This document shows, piece after piece, positions 1-16,311 of a stretch of 64,000 nucleotides of DNA. A model generated the notes under the pieces. That model was not told the DNA's origin and did not search any database. It saw nothing but the letters and a program-made list of their open reading frames with translations. This DNA is from Tetrahymena elliotti 4EA (taxonomy: Eukaryota; Ciliophora; Oligohymenophorea; Hymenostomatida; Tetrahymenidae): positions 1-64,000 of the forward strand of contig JH720333.1 in assembly GCA_000231825.2 (NCBI GenBank). The letters run 5' to 3'. Position 1 is the first letter of the stretch, and each line of letters opens with the position of its first letter. The translations under genes were made by a program, and so were the position numbers.

Positions 1-1378
1 CAAAAAACCATAAGTAAAAATTAAATTAAACAAAAAAATTGCAATATAAAACAAATAATAATATGGAGAAATCTTTAAAAATTCATATTATTTTTATTTC
101 AAATTATATTTATTTTGGGTAAATAATTTTCAGTTAAGTCATTATTAAACAAAAGTAATTAAAAATGTTAAATTAAATTATTAATGATCAAAATTTTAAT
201 ACTTCATGATAAATAATATAAATCAAAATTTTAGATAGAAAAATATTTTGATGGAAATGATTCAGTTAATATTACTAAAATGTGGAATTTAATAAATCAT
301 TAAAAACTATCAAAAACATTTTTCACTATTTTTTGTTTGAGTTTTCAATGGCTATTTTAAAGTTTAATTAAAAAAATAAAGGAAATTTTTGTTTCAAATT
401 TTAAGATTATTTTCAATGAAATTTTAAAAATTCAATAAAAAATATTTTGATGGAGATTGTTCTATGAATTCAAAAAAAATTTGTAAATTTAATATTTTTA
501 TGAAAACTAAATTAAACTGTAATTTATTATCATTATTTTAATTAATATTTTATGATCTATCTGTTTTATATATTTGATTTAATATTGAGAAATTAATTAA
601 ATTTGTTAAAAAATTAATAGTTTGTTCTTTTAAAAAAAATGATAAAATAAAAACCATAATTTTTCAAATAGAAAAGGTAAAATTTATTACAAAAAATAAA
701 TGTTCTTATTTTAATTATTTTAAACAAAATTTTAAAATTAAATAAATAAACTTTTATTTTTTTAAAAAATATTATTTTATCATTTTTTATTTTAGTAATT
801 AATAAATTTTTATTAAATTGTAGACCTAAAAAAATAAAAATGCTCTTTTACTTTTAAAAAATAGTTGAGTGAAAACAAATCATTTTTTTAGAGTTAAAAA
901 ATGAAGCTCTATTTTACATTCTCAATAATTCATTTATTTGCTTTAATTTTGGATAAATAGGTAATTAAGATTACATATTTTTTTTCTAAAAGTAACAAAA
1001 TTTATTATTTTAATTTATGAAAAATAAAAAGAAAAAATAATTTAAAGTTTTAATTGATAATTTCTTTTAAAATAATTGTGAAATAATGTTCTTAAAATGA
1101 TACATTCTTTTTTGTCTAAAAAAAATAATAGATTTTTAAAATAGATTTATTAATTTATTAATTGGGTCTTTGATTTTAAGGAAAATAATTTAACTAGAAG
1201 AAGTTAAGCAAATCTGACAAAAGATTTAAATTGAAAGATTATTTGAAGATATTCTTTGATTAATTTATTTAAGATTATAAACTAATAAATTTGATTGAGG
1301 TATTTAAAATAGTTTGAAAAAAAAATTGATTTGATAAAATATCAATAATTATTTAAATAAAAAATTAAGTTAATTAAA
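1..1378. other. AT-rich non-coding stretch
   Basis: Very AT-rich with frequent A and T runs. I see no sustained reading frame with coding-like codon use on either strand and no RNA gene. It contains the 5' flank of the LRR gene that starts at 1379; an in-frame TGA at 1292 closes that frame upstream. Confidence 0.6.
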
Positions 1379-4300
1379 ATGAATTAAAAAAGTTAAGAGT
1401 TTTATAAACAAATAGAATAAAACCAAATAGCTAAATTATTAAAGTAAATTGGATGGAACGAATTATTGGAGGTAGTAAGTAATCGTTTCAATGTATCAGA
1501 TATATTAGAGATATTTTAAAATAAAAAAAAAATTGTTATCATATTCAGTGATATCTAAGATAACATACTACAAAAAGCAACAATTAAAGTTTAGCTCTGT
1601 AGTTACTAATAGAGATAGAGTTCTACAGGTACAATAAATGATGAAGAACAATAAAAGTATATATATTAGGCAATTGCTTAGTTTGTGACTATAATAAACC
1701 TAGTATAATTGAAGATAGAAAAGTATAGGTATTATAAATATGATATGAGCACTCTTTTAAGTGAATAAAGTAAGGAAGTAGATGAATAGTTTAAAAATTA
1801 GTTTATCTCTAAGCTTCCATAACTTGTTGATTTCATTAAGAAAAATGATACTTGTCTAATAAATGAATTAACTCCTTCAAATATTTATGTCTGTGAGGAT
1901 AATTCTATAATACTAAAAGATAAAAATGATATTAAGAAAAAGTTACTTTACTCTTATAAAAATATTTTGAGGACAAAGCAAGACTAATTCTCTTTTTTGA
2001 TGGCAATAGTGATTTTGATGTTAGATAATTTAAATTCGTTTCCTTTTGAGACCTATCCAAATAATAAAAGAACATTTATTATTGAAGATTTTAAATAGGG
2101 TAAAATTCCTAAAGAAGTTTAGATCAATTAAAAAACTACTCTATTTAAAATATCTATGATACTATTTGCATCTTTAGGAAAAGATTCTTCTTCATTAGTA
2201 GAGAAATTGTAAAATGAATTAAAAACCATCAAAATTAATTTTGAAGAAAAAAACAAACAAATTATTGATCCCCCAGCTCTTAAGAGATTTTAAAGTTCTT
2301 TGGAAAATATGAATTATGATAACAAAAATAGTGCTTCATAGAAAAATTTATACACAGAATAAGATAAATTAATTACCATAGATACAACAAAGAATTTAAA
2401 ATTATCTTTAAATAAAAAAGAGACAAATAAGCAGGTTTATTAAGAAGTAAATCTAAATGAAAAATATTACAAAAGTAGCCATCCATCTTTAAATAAAATT
2501 AAAAGTGAATGTGACAAAATGAAATTAATTTAACTAGACCTTATCTTTAAGTTTAAATGCATCGACAAAAAGATTTGCTTTTAATAGTTCTCCCCAGACG
2601 ATTACACAAATTACATTTGTTAGATTACTAAAAATTAGGCAAATTTGTAGACTTTGTCATTAAAAAGCAATAGAACATTTTTTAAATCTGAACATATCAA
2701 AAAAATTGCAGACAGTTTGAAATAATCTAATTAAGAGTTAATCAATCTTGATTTTGATTTTTAAAATGCTTACTAATTTAATCGTTAATTTATTGAAGAA
2801 GTATTTGCTAATAGTAAAAAGATTAAAACATTAAAACTTAAAGCTAAAGATAGTCACTTTGTAGATGAGGATTTAAAGCCTTTTGAAGAGAAACTTAAAG
2901 ATTTTAGAAATATAAGTTAATTCGAATTAGATTTCTCTGCTAACATACAAATAAGTGAATTAGGTATGCGTTCTATAATAGAGGGTTTGGCAAGTTTTTG
3001 TTAGAATCTTGAAGAGCTCATTTTAAAATTTTCTACCAATGACAATATGAAATCTGAAGCTTTTAATAATTTCAACATAAAAACATCTAGAATGACAAAA
3101 TTAAAAAAATTGCATTTAGATTTCTCCTCTAATAAACATTTTGATAATAATTTCTTAGAGATAATTTCACATTGCATTCTATAAAATAAGAGTTTATAAG
3201 ATTTTTCCATCAACTTAGATTCAAATAATTTAATTTCAGATCATTCATTTGAAGATTTATTATAAAAGCTAAGTTAGTGTAATAATTTGAATAGCTTAGA
3301 ATTAATCTTTAATAACAACGATTTAATTACAAATACATCTTTCTAGAAAATTGAATACATTGGAAAACGTTTAAAATGTTTTAAGTTAGAAATGGCTAAA
3401 AATAATCAATTAACTGATTATTTCCTCAATTAAATTGGAAAATTAATAAAAAATAGTATATATATTGAAGATTTATTGCTTAATTTTGAAGAAAATAACA
3501 ATTTTACAGAACAGGGTATACTCCTTTTGACCTAATAATTATCAAACAAAGACTAAAATTCTTCTCTTAAAAGCATTTCTCTTAATCTTAGTAAATGCCA
3601 AAATTCTAATAATGAATGGGCCTGCTAAATTGCTAAGAATTTAAATTTCTGCTTAAACCTAGAAAAAATAAATATTAGCTTAAATTTAAATTAGAATAAT
3701 GAAGACAATGGTTTTAATCTTTTTTCACAAGGGTTGTCTTAAAAATAAAAATTAAAAGAATTATCTTTAATATTCACTAAATCAGTATTTATAGTTGATC
3801 CTTTTTCTGACATTTAGAATGCTGATTGTGCTTTTCCTAATCTTTAAATTTTATCTTTAAAGTTTTAAAATTCTCATGTTATAAGTGATTAAACATTAAT
3901 TAATATTGGAAAAATAATAGGAATGATGGATATTCCAAAGAAAATTGAACTTATATTTACAGATAATTCAAATTTCACAGATGAAGGAATGATGGCACTC
4001 TTTTAAAATTCTAAATTTGAATAAAATTAATTAGAAGAGCTAATTATTGAATGCGTAAGAGAAAATAGTATCACTGATGAAGGATTCACAAATATGTTAA
4101 AATCATTATCAATGACAGATAGTTTGAAATGCTTAATACTTAATTTTAATAATCAAAAATTTTCTGACAAATTACTAAAGAAGATAGAGATTAATTTAAG
4201 TCAAACAATTAATTTAGAATAAATTAAATTGCATTTTTCTTAATCTAAATTTACTGATTTAGGAATCATTTCACTTTCTCAATTCTTGAGCTATTAGACA

Positions 4301-5173
4301 AAATTAACTAAATTAGATTTAAACTTAAGCTCATTGATGAATCTATCTAAAAAATCCTATTAATTTCTTAAAATGGCTCTTTCTAAGAATTAAAACTTAA
4401 CTGATTTTTATCTTAATCTTAGCCAATAGTATGAACTAAATGATTAAGGGTTTTAATTTTTATGTTAAGGTATTGGATGCACTAAAAGTATCTAAAATCT
4501 ATCTTTAAATCTAGATTAAAATAATTTATTAACTAACAAATCTTTCAAGTATTTATCAGCTGCAATTATTTAATGTGAATTTTTGAGATAATTAGACCTA
4601 AATTTTGATAAAAATGACAACATCAATTCCTAGGGCTTTATTGATCTTTGTAATGGAATTAAAAAAGCTAAATATCTATCTCATTTAACACTAAAAATGT
4701 ATAACAATACTAAAATAAGAGGAGAAGACATGAAACATCTAGCATAGGCATTTAAAAGTAAAAATTAGCTTTAATTATTGAATGTCAATCTATCTAAAAT
4801 TGAAGGTTATCTAAGCTAAATAACTTTAGAATTTGTAGATTGCGTTAAAACACTTCAAAGTTTAAAATGTTTTAATCTCGAATTCAATTCTTTAAAAGCT
4901 GTAGATAGCACATTTATGAATAGTTTAAAGGAAGGATTGAAAGAATGTAGACTTCTCAAAGATTTATTAATAGATTTTCAAAATAGCTAAGTAAACTTAA
5001 ATTAATTAAAGGAGTTTTGTAAAGTATTTTCAAGTTTAAAAAATATTTCTACAATACAAATTTACTGCTCAGGTCACCCTGATGAAGTAGAAAACACAAA
5101 AAGAAATATATAATCAAATATAAATAATAAAAAAGATGTTTAAATAAATGTTGATACTCAAAGATAAATCTGA
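1379..5173 (+). CDS. Pseudokinase-like / leucine-rich repeat protein
   Basis: Single exon of 1264 codons with TAA/TAG read as Gln, from the first ATG after an in-frame TGA (1292) to TGA 5171-5173. Residues about 110-300 look like a remnant protein-kinase fold: a hinge-like YKYDMSTLL (near 120), then LTPSNIYV followed by SIILKD (about 163-181) where an active kinase has HRDLKPxNI and DFG. The catalytic Asp and the DFG are absent, so it should not phosphorylate. From about residue 450 to the end there are many ~27-residue ribonuclease-inhibitor-type LRRs of the form LxxLxLNFxxNxxTDEGF. The LRR half probably binds protein partners; location is unknown, with no signal peptide or membrane segment seen. 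The kinase-fold assignment is an inference by eye. The frame and the LRRs are secure. It converges on the Cys-rich gene downstream. Confidence 0.88.
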
Positions 5174-5627
5174 TCAACATCAAAATTTGAACATATATTA
5201 TCTTTATATAAAATCTAAATTAGATATTTAATAATTATTTTTTTTAAATACATACATAACAATATATTAATATTGAGTTATAAAATCAATACAAATACTT
5301 TAAAATTCATTATTTGTTTGAAAATAATTTAATTTTCTATTTCTAACTTCTATATTTTTTTAATAGGCAAAGCAAATAAAAAACATTTTGTTAATTTTTA
5401 AAATATTTTTCTCATAAAAATGAAAAATAAAAATAATTAGGATATAAAATTTTCTGTATTTAAGAAATAAATACTTTTAAAATAATAAGAGCTGATATAA
5501 AAAATTAAATTTTTTCATAAAAGTTTTTTAAATAAATTTTCAAACGATTTTGTATGATTAAAAATAAAAAAAGCTTGTTGAATGATTTTGAGAATTGAAT
5601 AAATATTAAAATAAATTAAATGAATAA
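5174..5627. other. Convergent intergenic spacer
   Basis: About 450 nt of AT-rich sequence between two convergent 3' ends. No gene or RNA is visible. Both transcripts must end here, but I cannot pick a defined signal among the many A-rich hexamers. Confidence 0.6.
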
Positions 5628-8147
5628 TCAAATTTATTTAGGATATCTTCTTCTTGATAGTTCAACATCATGAATGATTTATTCATCATCATCATATTGA
5701 ATTCTAGTCTTACTTCTTTGTTCAGTCTTCTAATTCCTACTGTCTTTCCTTAAGCAATATATTAAAAGAATACCTATTAATCCAATTACAAAGAAGATTT
5801 TTGCAAGAGAAATAGTATTTTATTCATCTTTGGGTTATTCTACTTAAGGTTTTTAGTCTTGTTCTACATCTTTTTAGATACAATATTTCTTGTCAACATA
5901 TTTGCAATTCTCATCAAAGAAGAGTGAAGTACTATAATTAAATTTGCACATAATTTTATCTGCTTTGACTGCTACAGGTTATCTAGTTATAGTACCTTTT
6001 TGATCATATGACAAGCATAAAAGCTAGTTAGTTTTATTACTAGAATTGATAGGATACTCCATTTCAAATTCTTAGGGTTTAGTTTGAGTATTAGTTTCAG
6101 CTAAGATTCTTTTAGATTAAGATTCAGTGTACCAAAGAGTTAGTAATGGGTGAGTATTCTTGCATTCAGCTCCTTAACAAAAGTAGTTATTTTTTATGTA
6201 AGCTAATACCATAGCACTAGGATTAAAAGATGGGTGTGTTTATTCATCTTATTCCTCTAATAAGGTGCTTGTTTTGTTTTATCCGAAATCTTCTGAGACA
6301 AATTTTGTCTTAAACTTTTAGCCAGGCTATTAAGCTTGAGCAATAATCTTAAAATTTGTTTATCCTAAAACAAGAGATTTGTTGAATTATTCTGGCTTGA
6401 TAAAATTTAAAAATTCTAAAATTAATAATTTCTGTTGATTAATGGTTTCGTGAATAGCAGAAATATCTTTTTGATCTTTTTCTGATTTACTAGTAATCTA
6501 ACTAATTTTATTTTCATTTTATGAAGTTAATAATTACACAGGCTTTAAAATTTGGTCCTCAAAATCTGACTCAGCTAATTTGTCTTTAAAATTGGATAAA
6601 AAACCTTTTATGTTTAATAAGATTTGCTCAGATGTATTTGCTTCTTTGCATACCCCTAAGGAGTTCTCAAAAGTAAACTATTCGTTTTCTTTGCACTTCA
6701 AACAATTCTTGCTGTTCTTATCAGGTATTTCATAGACTTAATTGCAGTTATATAAACATTATCTTCCATTTGATTTGATGAATTAATCCTTAGAGCATTC
6801 TTTCAAACAACTTTTCTTGTCTGCAGAATAAAAAGTGTTTTTAGGGCATTTTTAAACACATTCATTTCCAAAAGTTAACTCATTTTTATCACAGTTTTCA
6901 CTACAGTATTTATTGTCCAATGAAATCTTTCTATTAACACATTATGAAGCTAAAATACATTTATTAAATTGATTCTTATCACCAAACTCATAAATTAATT
7001 CGCCTTCTGGACATTATGAGGCACATTCAATTAATTTAATATTGCCCTTTGTTTCTTCTCTGATTATTTCCTCGCACACTCTGCAATACTTAATTCCATC
7101 TTCTACTTCTAAAATTTCATTTTCTCCACATTTTTCAACACATTCTTTCTCATCTGAAGAAATAAAATTCTTACATTCTTATTATTTATCTAAACAAATT
7201 CTGTTTTTTTGATCTGGTATTTAAGTATCTTTGCATTTACTTGCACAATTAATCTGATTTTCTCCTTCTATGCTAATTTAATAGTATGCTTCAGGACATT
7301 TTTGCAATTTACAGTATTTTTATTCTACTTTATCATCTTAGTCTAGCTTTTGATAAACTACACCATCATCACATTTTGAGGAACATATGCTTTTTTCTTC
7401 ATCAATAATAAATTCATCGCATCTCATCTCACATTTGTTGCTATCTTTGAAAGTAAAATATGGTTTTTCGCATTTCTCCAAACAAAAAAAACTCTCAAAA
7501 ACAAAGCCTTCACATTCTGAATCCGCAATACACTTATTTTACTTTTTATCTACTATTTTATCTCCACATCCTTTGCAATATTTTCCTTCGAGGATACCCA
7601 AACATGATTCTTCATCAGTCAAACATTGAAGCTAGAGCAAATCAATAACTTCATCTTCTTTGCAGTAAATGCATTCTGAATCTTTAATGTATCCCTCACA
7701 TTGATTACTTTCTAGGAGACATTTTTAGTTTTTTCTATCAATTATCTCATTTTCTTAGCATTTAATACATTTATTTTCTTTAACATAACCTCTACACTCT
7801 TTCTCGTTTGCTAAACATACCTTGTTTTCTTTATCTTCGATTTCTCCTTGCGCACATGTATTTACGCATCCATCTTTTTTGCTTGAAGTGTACTAAACTT
7901 AACTTTTACACGAAGCACAAAATTTAAATTTATCAATTTTTTTGTATTCAAAAGAGAATTCACCATCAGCACATTTTTCTATACATTAATTTTTAGAGTT
8001 AAGATATTTGGAGCATTCACATTTTTCTGTTGGGTCACTATAGTTGCAGTCATTTTTGCTTTCGTTTTCATCAGCAGAAGTAGCTATTATCTATATAAGC
8101 AGAATAAAGACAAATGCTAAAATAGACTTTTTGTAAATCTTCACCAT
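5628..8147 (-). CDS. Cys-rich (furin-like repeat) type I membrane protein
   Basis: Single exon, 839 residues, ATG 8147-8145 to TGA 5630-5628. The N-terminus is a clear signal peptide (MVKIYKKSILAFVFILLI, then a polar region). Residues about 40-500 hold many Cys-rich repeats of the ciliate furin-like/growth-factor-receptor type, with CxxC and ECxxxxxxxxCIKC-like spacings roughly every 25-45 residues. Residues about 500-770 form a Cys-poor ectodomain. One membrane segment follows (LAKIFFVIGLIGILLIY), then a short basic and acidic cytosolic tail ending in RRRYPKQI. Such proteins are abundant surface or secretory proteins in Tetrahymena and Paramecium. A receptor or adhesion role is plausible but not shown. 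No introns; no catalytic residues recognised. Confidence 0.9.
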
Positions 8148-8864
8148 TTTTAATATATCTAAATTCTTTTACTTTTTAATTAAATATCTTGATTTATTAA
8201 TTTCTGATACCTAATGATATGATACAGATATTTTTGATAGAGAAAAAAGAACAAAAAAAAAATTAAAAAGATTATATTCATAAAATTCTAAAATATCTTA
8301 AACACACTCTCTATCTCTCAAAACAAATTTTAAAAATAATGTGTTAGTCATAAAACTACAGAATGATTTAAAATTAATCTTCTTCATTAACAACAAAAAC
8401 AATAATGCATAATCAAATAGAGGAAGAAAAGCTCTGCAGTAATATAAATTGATTTTTTTAAAATGGAAGAATTTTATTTATTTTTTAAAAAATTTATTAA
8501 TTAAAATTAAAAATATTAAATAAATTTAATTGATATAATCATGGTATATAAAAATAAAATATTTGATTTGAAATAACATTGAACAAATTGAAAATATTGA
8601 GATTACTTTTGATCCAAGAGTTTTAAAAATAAGGGAATCATAAAAAAATTTTTTTCAGAGTTTTTTTCCAAGTCAGTATCTACTTTAAATAAATATATCA
8701 AAATTAAAAAAAATAATCTTGTTATTTTTTACAAATTTATATAAATTTTAAAACAAATTATTGAATTTAGATAAAAATTTAATTTTATCAAAAAAAGAAA
8801 TGCTAGTGTTTTTATTAAAAGTAATTTTTATCGATTCAATTAAATGATAATAAAATTAATCTTT
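8148..8864. other. Intergenic, 5' flank of Cys-rich gene
   Basis: AT-rich sequence holding the upstream region of the minus-strand Cys-rich gene and leading into the 290-bp repeat array. No coding frame or RNA was identified. Confidence 0.5.
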
Positions 8865-11480
8865 TTAATTTTTTAAGTTATAATCTTAATCTTTATGAGC
8901 CCATATCACTAATATTATTTCCCCTTTTAAAAATTACCAAAATAAATAATGAATAATAAAACATTTAAAAGAATAGAAAAAAATATTAAGAACCAAACAA
9001 ATAATAATTAATAAAACCCAATTAGGAAATTTCTTGCAAATTAAAGTTTTTTTTATTTATTCATTCCAAAATACATAATTAAACATTATGTTTACCTGAG
9101 GTCGAGAGTTAAAGTTTAGAGCTTAAAGTATTATGCTAAACCATATCCAAATTCTAATGCATCTATTTCGCCAATATTATTCATCCTTTTAAAAAAATTA
9201 TTAAAATAAATATTGAATAAAGAAATATTTAAAGAATGAGAAAAGTCTAAAAATTTGAACAAAATATTAAAAGAATAAATAAAAATTAATTAATGAGCAA
9301 GTAAATGTTAAGTAAACAAGCCAAATTTGTAAGTTGCTCACATTTATTGATTTAAAAATGCAAACAAAATATTGAAACACTATTTTTACTCGAGGTCAAG
9401 AACCAAAGTTTTGAGATTAGAACATTATTTTAAGCCAGATCCTAATCCTTATATGCCCTTTTCACCAATTTTATTGTAACTTTTAAAAAATATAAAAATA
9501 AATTATTTAAAACAATGAGAAAAACACAAAAATTTGAATGAAATCTGAAAAGAAAAAAAATTAATGAATGAGCCAAACATTCAAGTAATAAACCAAAGTT
9601 TTTTTTAATTTCTTCATTCAAAAATACAATTATAAAATTTAAACACTATTTTTTACCTGAGCTTAAGAGTCAAATTTTAAAGATTTGAGCATTATGCTAA
9701 ACTAGATCCTAATCTTTATGGACCTATTTCACTGATATTATTCATCCTTTTTAAAAATTATATAAAAATAAATTTTGAATAATCAAATATTAAAAAGAAT
9801 GAGAAAAACTTAAAAATTTGAGTGAAATTTTAAAAGAAAAAAATAAAAATGAAGAAATGAGCCAAACAAATACAGTTAATTTAGCCAGAGTAACTGGTAT
9901 ATTTCTTTTTTTATTTAAATATTTATATATACATTGATATTCAAGTAAAAAATAAATACGCGGGTTATCCCAGGTGAATTAGATGTATAAATTAATTAAA
10001 CCCAATTATTAGTCACTCTTAAATTAAAGTTTTTTTCATTAATTCATTCAAAAATGCATAAAAAAATTGAAAAACTATTTTTACAGAAGGTCAAGAACCA
10101 AAGTTTAAAGATTAGAACATTATGCTAAGCCTGATCCTAATCCTTGTAGACCAATCTCACCAATATTACTTCCCCTTTTAAAAAATTATATGAGAAAGAC
10201 ATAAAACTTTGAGTTAAAAAGAAAAAATAAAAATTAATGGATGAACCAAACAAATAATAATAGCCAATCATTCACAAATATTTTTTTATTTATTCATTCA
10301 AATATACAAATATAAAATACTATTTTTACCTGAGGTCAAAATTCAAAATTTAGAGATTAGAGCATTATGCGATACCTAATCCTAATCCTTATGCACCCTT
10401 TTCATCAATGTTATTGCTCCTTTTAAAAATTATAAAAATAAATATTGAATAATGAAATATTTTCACTGAGAAAAACTTAAATATTTGAATGAAATTAAAA
10501 AGAACAATAGAAATGAATAAATTAGCTAAACAAATTTCAGGTAATCAAATTCAATATGTCATTAGTTGATAAATTAAATTGTTTTTAATTTGTACATTCA
10601 AAAATGCATAAATAATATTTAAAAATATTTTTACTTGAGGATTAAAGTCAAAGTTTAGAGATTTGAGCACTATGCTAAGCAAGATCCTAATCCTGTTATG
10701 CCCTTTGAACCAATTTAATTGTGACTTTTAAAAATTACAAAAATAAATATTGAATAAAGAAATATTTAAAAGAATGAAAACAACATAAAAATTTGAATGA
10801 AATTTCAAAAGAAAAAATAATAATGAACAAAATAAACAAATATCAAGTAATCAAACCCAATTAGTAAGTTGCTCATAAATTAAAGTCTTTTTATCAACTC
10901 ATTCAAAAAAGCATATTTAGTATTTAAGCACTATTTTTACCTGAGGTCTAGAGTCAAATTTTAAAGATTTGAGCATTACGCTATGCAAGATCCTAGTCTT
11001 TATCCTCCCATTTCATCAATGTTATTAATCCTTTTAAAAAATTAAAAAATAAATATTGAATAATCAAATATTTAAAAGTATTAGAAAAACATAAAAATTT
11101 GAAAGAAATAAGAAAAGAAAAATTAATGAATGAGCCAAACATATATCAGTTAGTTGCTCTTAAATTAAAGTTTTCATTTTATTTACTCACTCATAAATGC
11201 ATATATAACATTAAAAAATTATTTTTACGAGAGGTCAAGAACCAAAGTTTAGAGATTCGAACATTATGATAAGGCAATGCCTAATCCTTCACCTTTTTCA
11301 CCAAGATATCTCTTCCTATTAAAAAATTAAAATAAAAAAATTGAATAAAGAAATATTTTTAAGATAAAAATTTGAAAATAATCAATTCAAAGTACCAAAG
11401 TTGTAATTAAATTAAAATCTTTGTTAATTAAATATTGAATAACCATATTTTCTTTATAAAAATTCAAGTTTTAGAGATTT
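8865..11480. repeat. Degenerate tandem array, about nine ~290-bp units
   Basis: An anchor close to GATCCTAATCCTTATG, followed by CC[CA]TTTCACCAATATTATT, recurs near 8875, 9146, 9428, 9707, 10133, 10374, 10683, 10989 and 11276. Spacings are about 240-310 nt, except one gap of about 426 nt. Upstream of each anchor is TACCTGAGGTCAAGAGTC, then AAAGTTTAGAGATTTGAGC and ATTATGCTAAGC. Downstream come a run like TTTTAAAAATTATAAAAATA, GAATGAGAAAAAC, GAATGAGCCAAACAAA, AAACCCAATTAGTAAG and TTATTCATTCAAAAATGCAT. Units differ by many substitutions and small indels, so the array is old. Unit 4 carries an extra ~150 bp. The array is non-coding as far as I can see and lies between two divergently oriented features. 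Confidence 0.85.
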
Positions 11481-11986
11481 GATTGTTTTTAAAAAAATAA
11501 ATAAAAAAACATTATCCTTCAATTAATCTGCCTTTAATTAATTTATATTATTTGTCATTTTACCTTAAATTAATGTGAAGATTTAAGTAAGAAGTTAATT
11601 TAGATTTTAGTAACTTTTAATTTATAAAAATTAAAATATATTAATATCTCTATGGAATTTTAAATACTTCAGACAGACTTCTATAATATTTTTTTTCTAA
11701 AATCAACATTTATTATTTTTTTAAAATTTGTTTAGGTAGTAAATTGAATATATTGAATATGTTATAATAAGAAAAATTAGATTAACTTTTTCAAACAAAA
11801 TTTTGCTTAAAAAACAAATTGAGTAAATCTAAATGATAACATAAGTACCAAATTTCTCTCTTTCTATTTAATACCTTCAAGTGTTATTGATAAATAAATC
11901 TTATTTGAAGTTAAGCAATAATTAAATAAAGAAAGAAAAGCTCGTTAATTTTTTAAAATATATTATTTTTAGAGTATTTGAAAAAC
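11481..11986. other. Intergenic
   Basis: AT-rich sequence with no recognisable repeat unit or gene. It is the possible 5' flank of the doubtful gene starting at 11987. Confidence 0.4.
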
Positions 11987-12950
11987 ATGGATTTTTAAAT
12001 GTCTTCTAAATCTGAAACTCATTTTGATGGTGAGGATGATGACTTGTAAATCTTTTAATTAGTATTAAGTAAAATAATTATAAATTAAAATTTATTTATT
12101 AAATATTTTAATTATTTAGTTAAAAAAAGTAATAATTTTTAGACTAAGAAAGTGTTAATTTATAGTCAAATTTCTAAAAGATTTTTAGGAAAAATGGAAA
12201 TATCAAATTTGTTTATTAAATTAAATGAAAATAGTTTGAAATGAAATTTGAGATTTTTAAAAGATTTCGAGAAAACAAAGCAGCCCTATTTTATCTAAAT
12301 AATTATGTTCTATCATAAAAAAAATAAAATGAAATAGCATTGTAAATATTAAATTTAAATTTTTAATTTTATTTTGGAGAATATTAATTTATTTTCTGAA
12401 TATTAAATTAAAAATTTAAAATGAATTTATTTAATCTATTTTATACTTATCAGAATGAGCATATAAGCCCAAAGTATATTTTATCAAAAAACATAAAATT
12501 AAAAAGAAATAAATAAATTAAAGGCCAGGCAAAATCAAATACTATTATTCCTATTGTTAAACCTCAAGTATTAAAATATTAAATTATTAGCACATAAAAT
12601 TTAATGAAAAAACTATGCTCTAACATAAAAATAAAAATTAAATTGTATTGTAAGATAATTCTTTTTTAAATTTAATAATATAAAAATTTTCATTTGAATT
12701 ACAAATCCTAAAAGTTTTTGATTTGATACACAAAGAGTTATTGGTCTTGAGAATGATATAGATTTAAATTAATATCTTTCTCATATGTTTAAAAATGAGT
12801 AAATAATAAGTAAGCAATACACTACAAAGAGTCAATAATATCATGAATTTTCATTTTTATCTTTATTTATTCAGATAAATTTTAATGGAAAAATATGTTT
12901 TTATTCCAACCATTTTTAATTTTTAAGATAAAATTTTGCTTTATTTTGAG
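11987..12950 (+). pseudogene. Possible small or decayed gene
   Basis: A plausible first exon starts at ATG 11987 (MDFQMSSKSETHFDGEDDD, acidic, coding-like) and meets a GT at 12062. A 58-nt AT-rich intron could end at AG 12119, after which a frame runs to TGA 12237-12239. Further scraps that read like protein follow, such as KRFRENKAALFYLNNYV near 12265-12310 and IGLENDIDLNQYLSHMFKNE near 12735-12800, but they are in different frames with TGAs between them. A segment near 12300 (ATG-TTCTATCATAAAA) recurs in diverged form near 12610. I read this as a gene remnant or a very short two-exon gene. No family is recognised. Confidence 0.28.
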
Positions 12951-13248
12951 AAACTTTTATGTATTGAAAAGAAAATTTTGTATTGAATAGTAAATTTCTG
13001 ATATTTTTGTTTGGATGAAATTTTAAGCTTAAATGAAAATTATTGTGAAGAGATATACAAAATATATTTAAAAATGAATGAATAATTTATAATAATTAAT
13101 TAAATTATTTATATAAAGGTTTTATTTATTTTAAGATTTTTTGTTTGGTTAAGATAGTAAAATTTCTTTTATTTTTTTTATAATTTATTTATTTATTATT
13201 TTTGTTGATTTATTTATTTATTTTGAATAGCTTATTTTTTTATTTTTT

Positions 13249-16311
<3,063 letters not shown>

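Noticed and set aside
9958..9984. U1 snRNA-like GGTTATCCCAGG string
   Set aside because: Only a dozen bases resemble U1 stem-loop sequence. No 5' splice-site-complementary ACTTACCT end, no Sm site and no overall fold were found.
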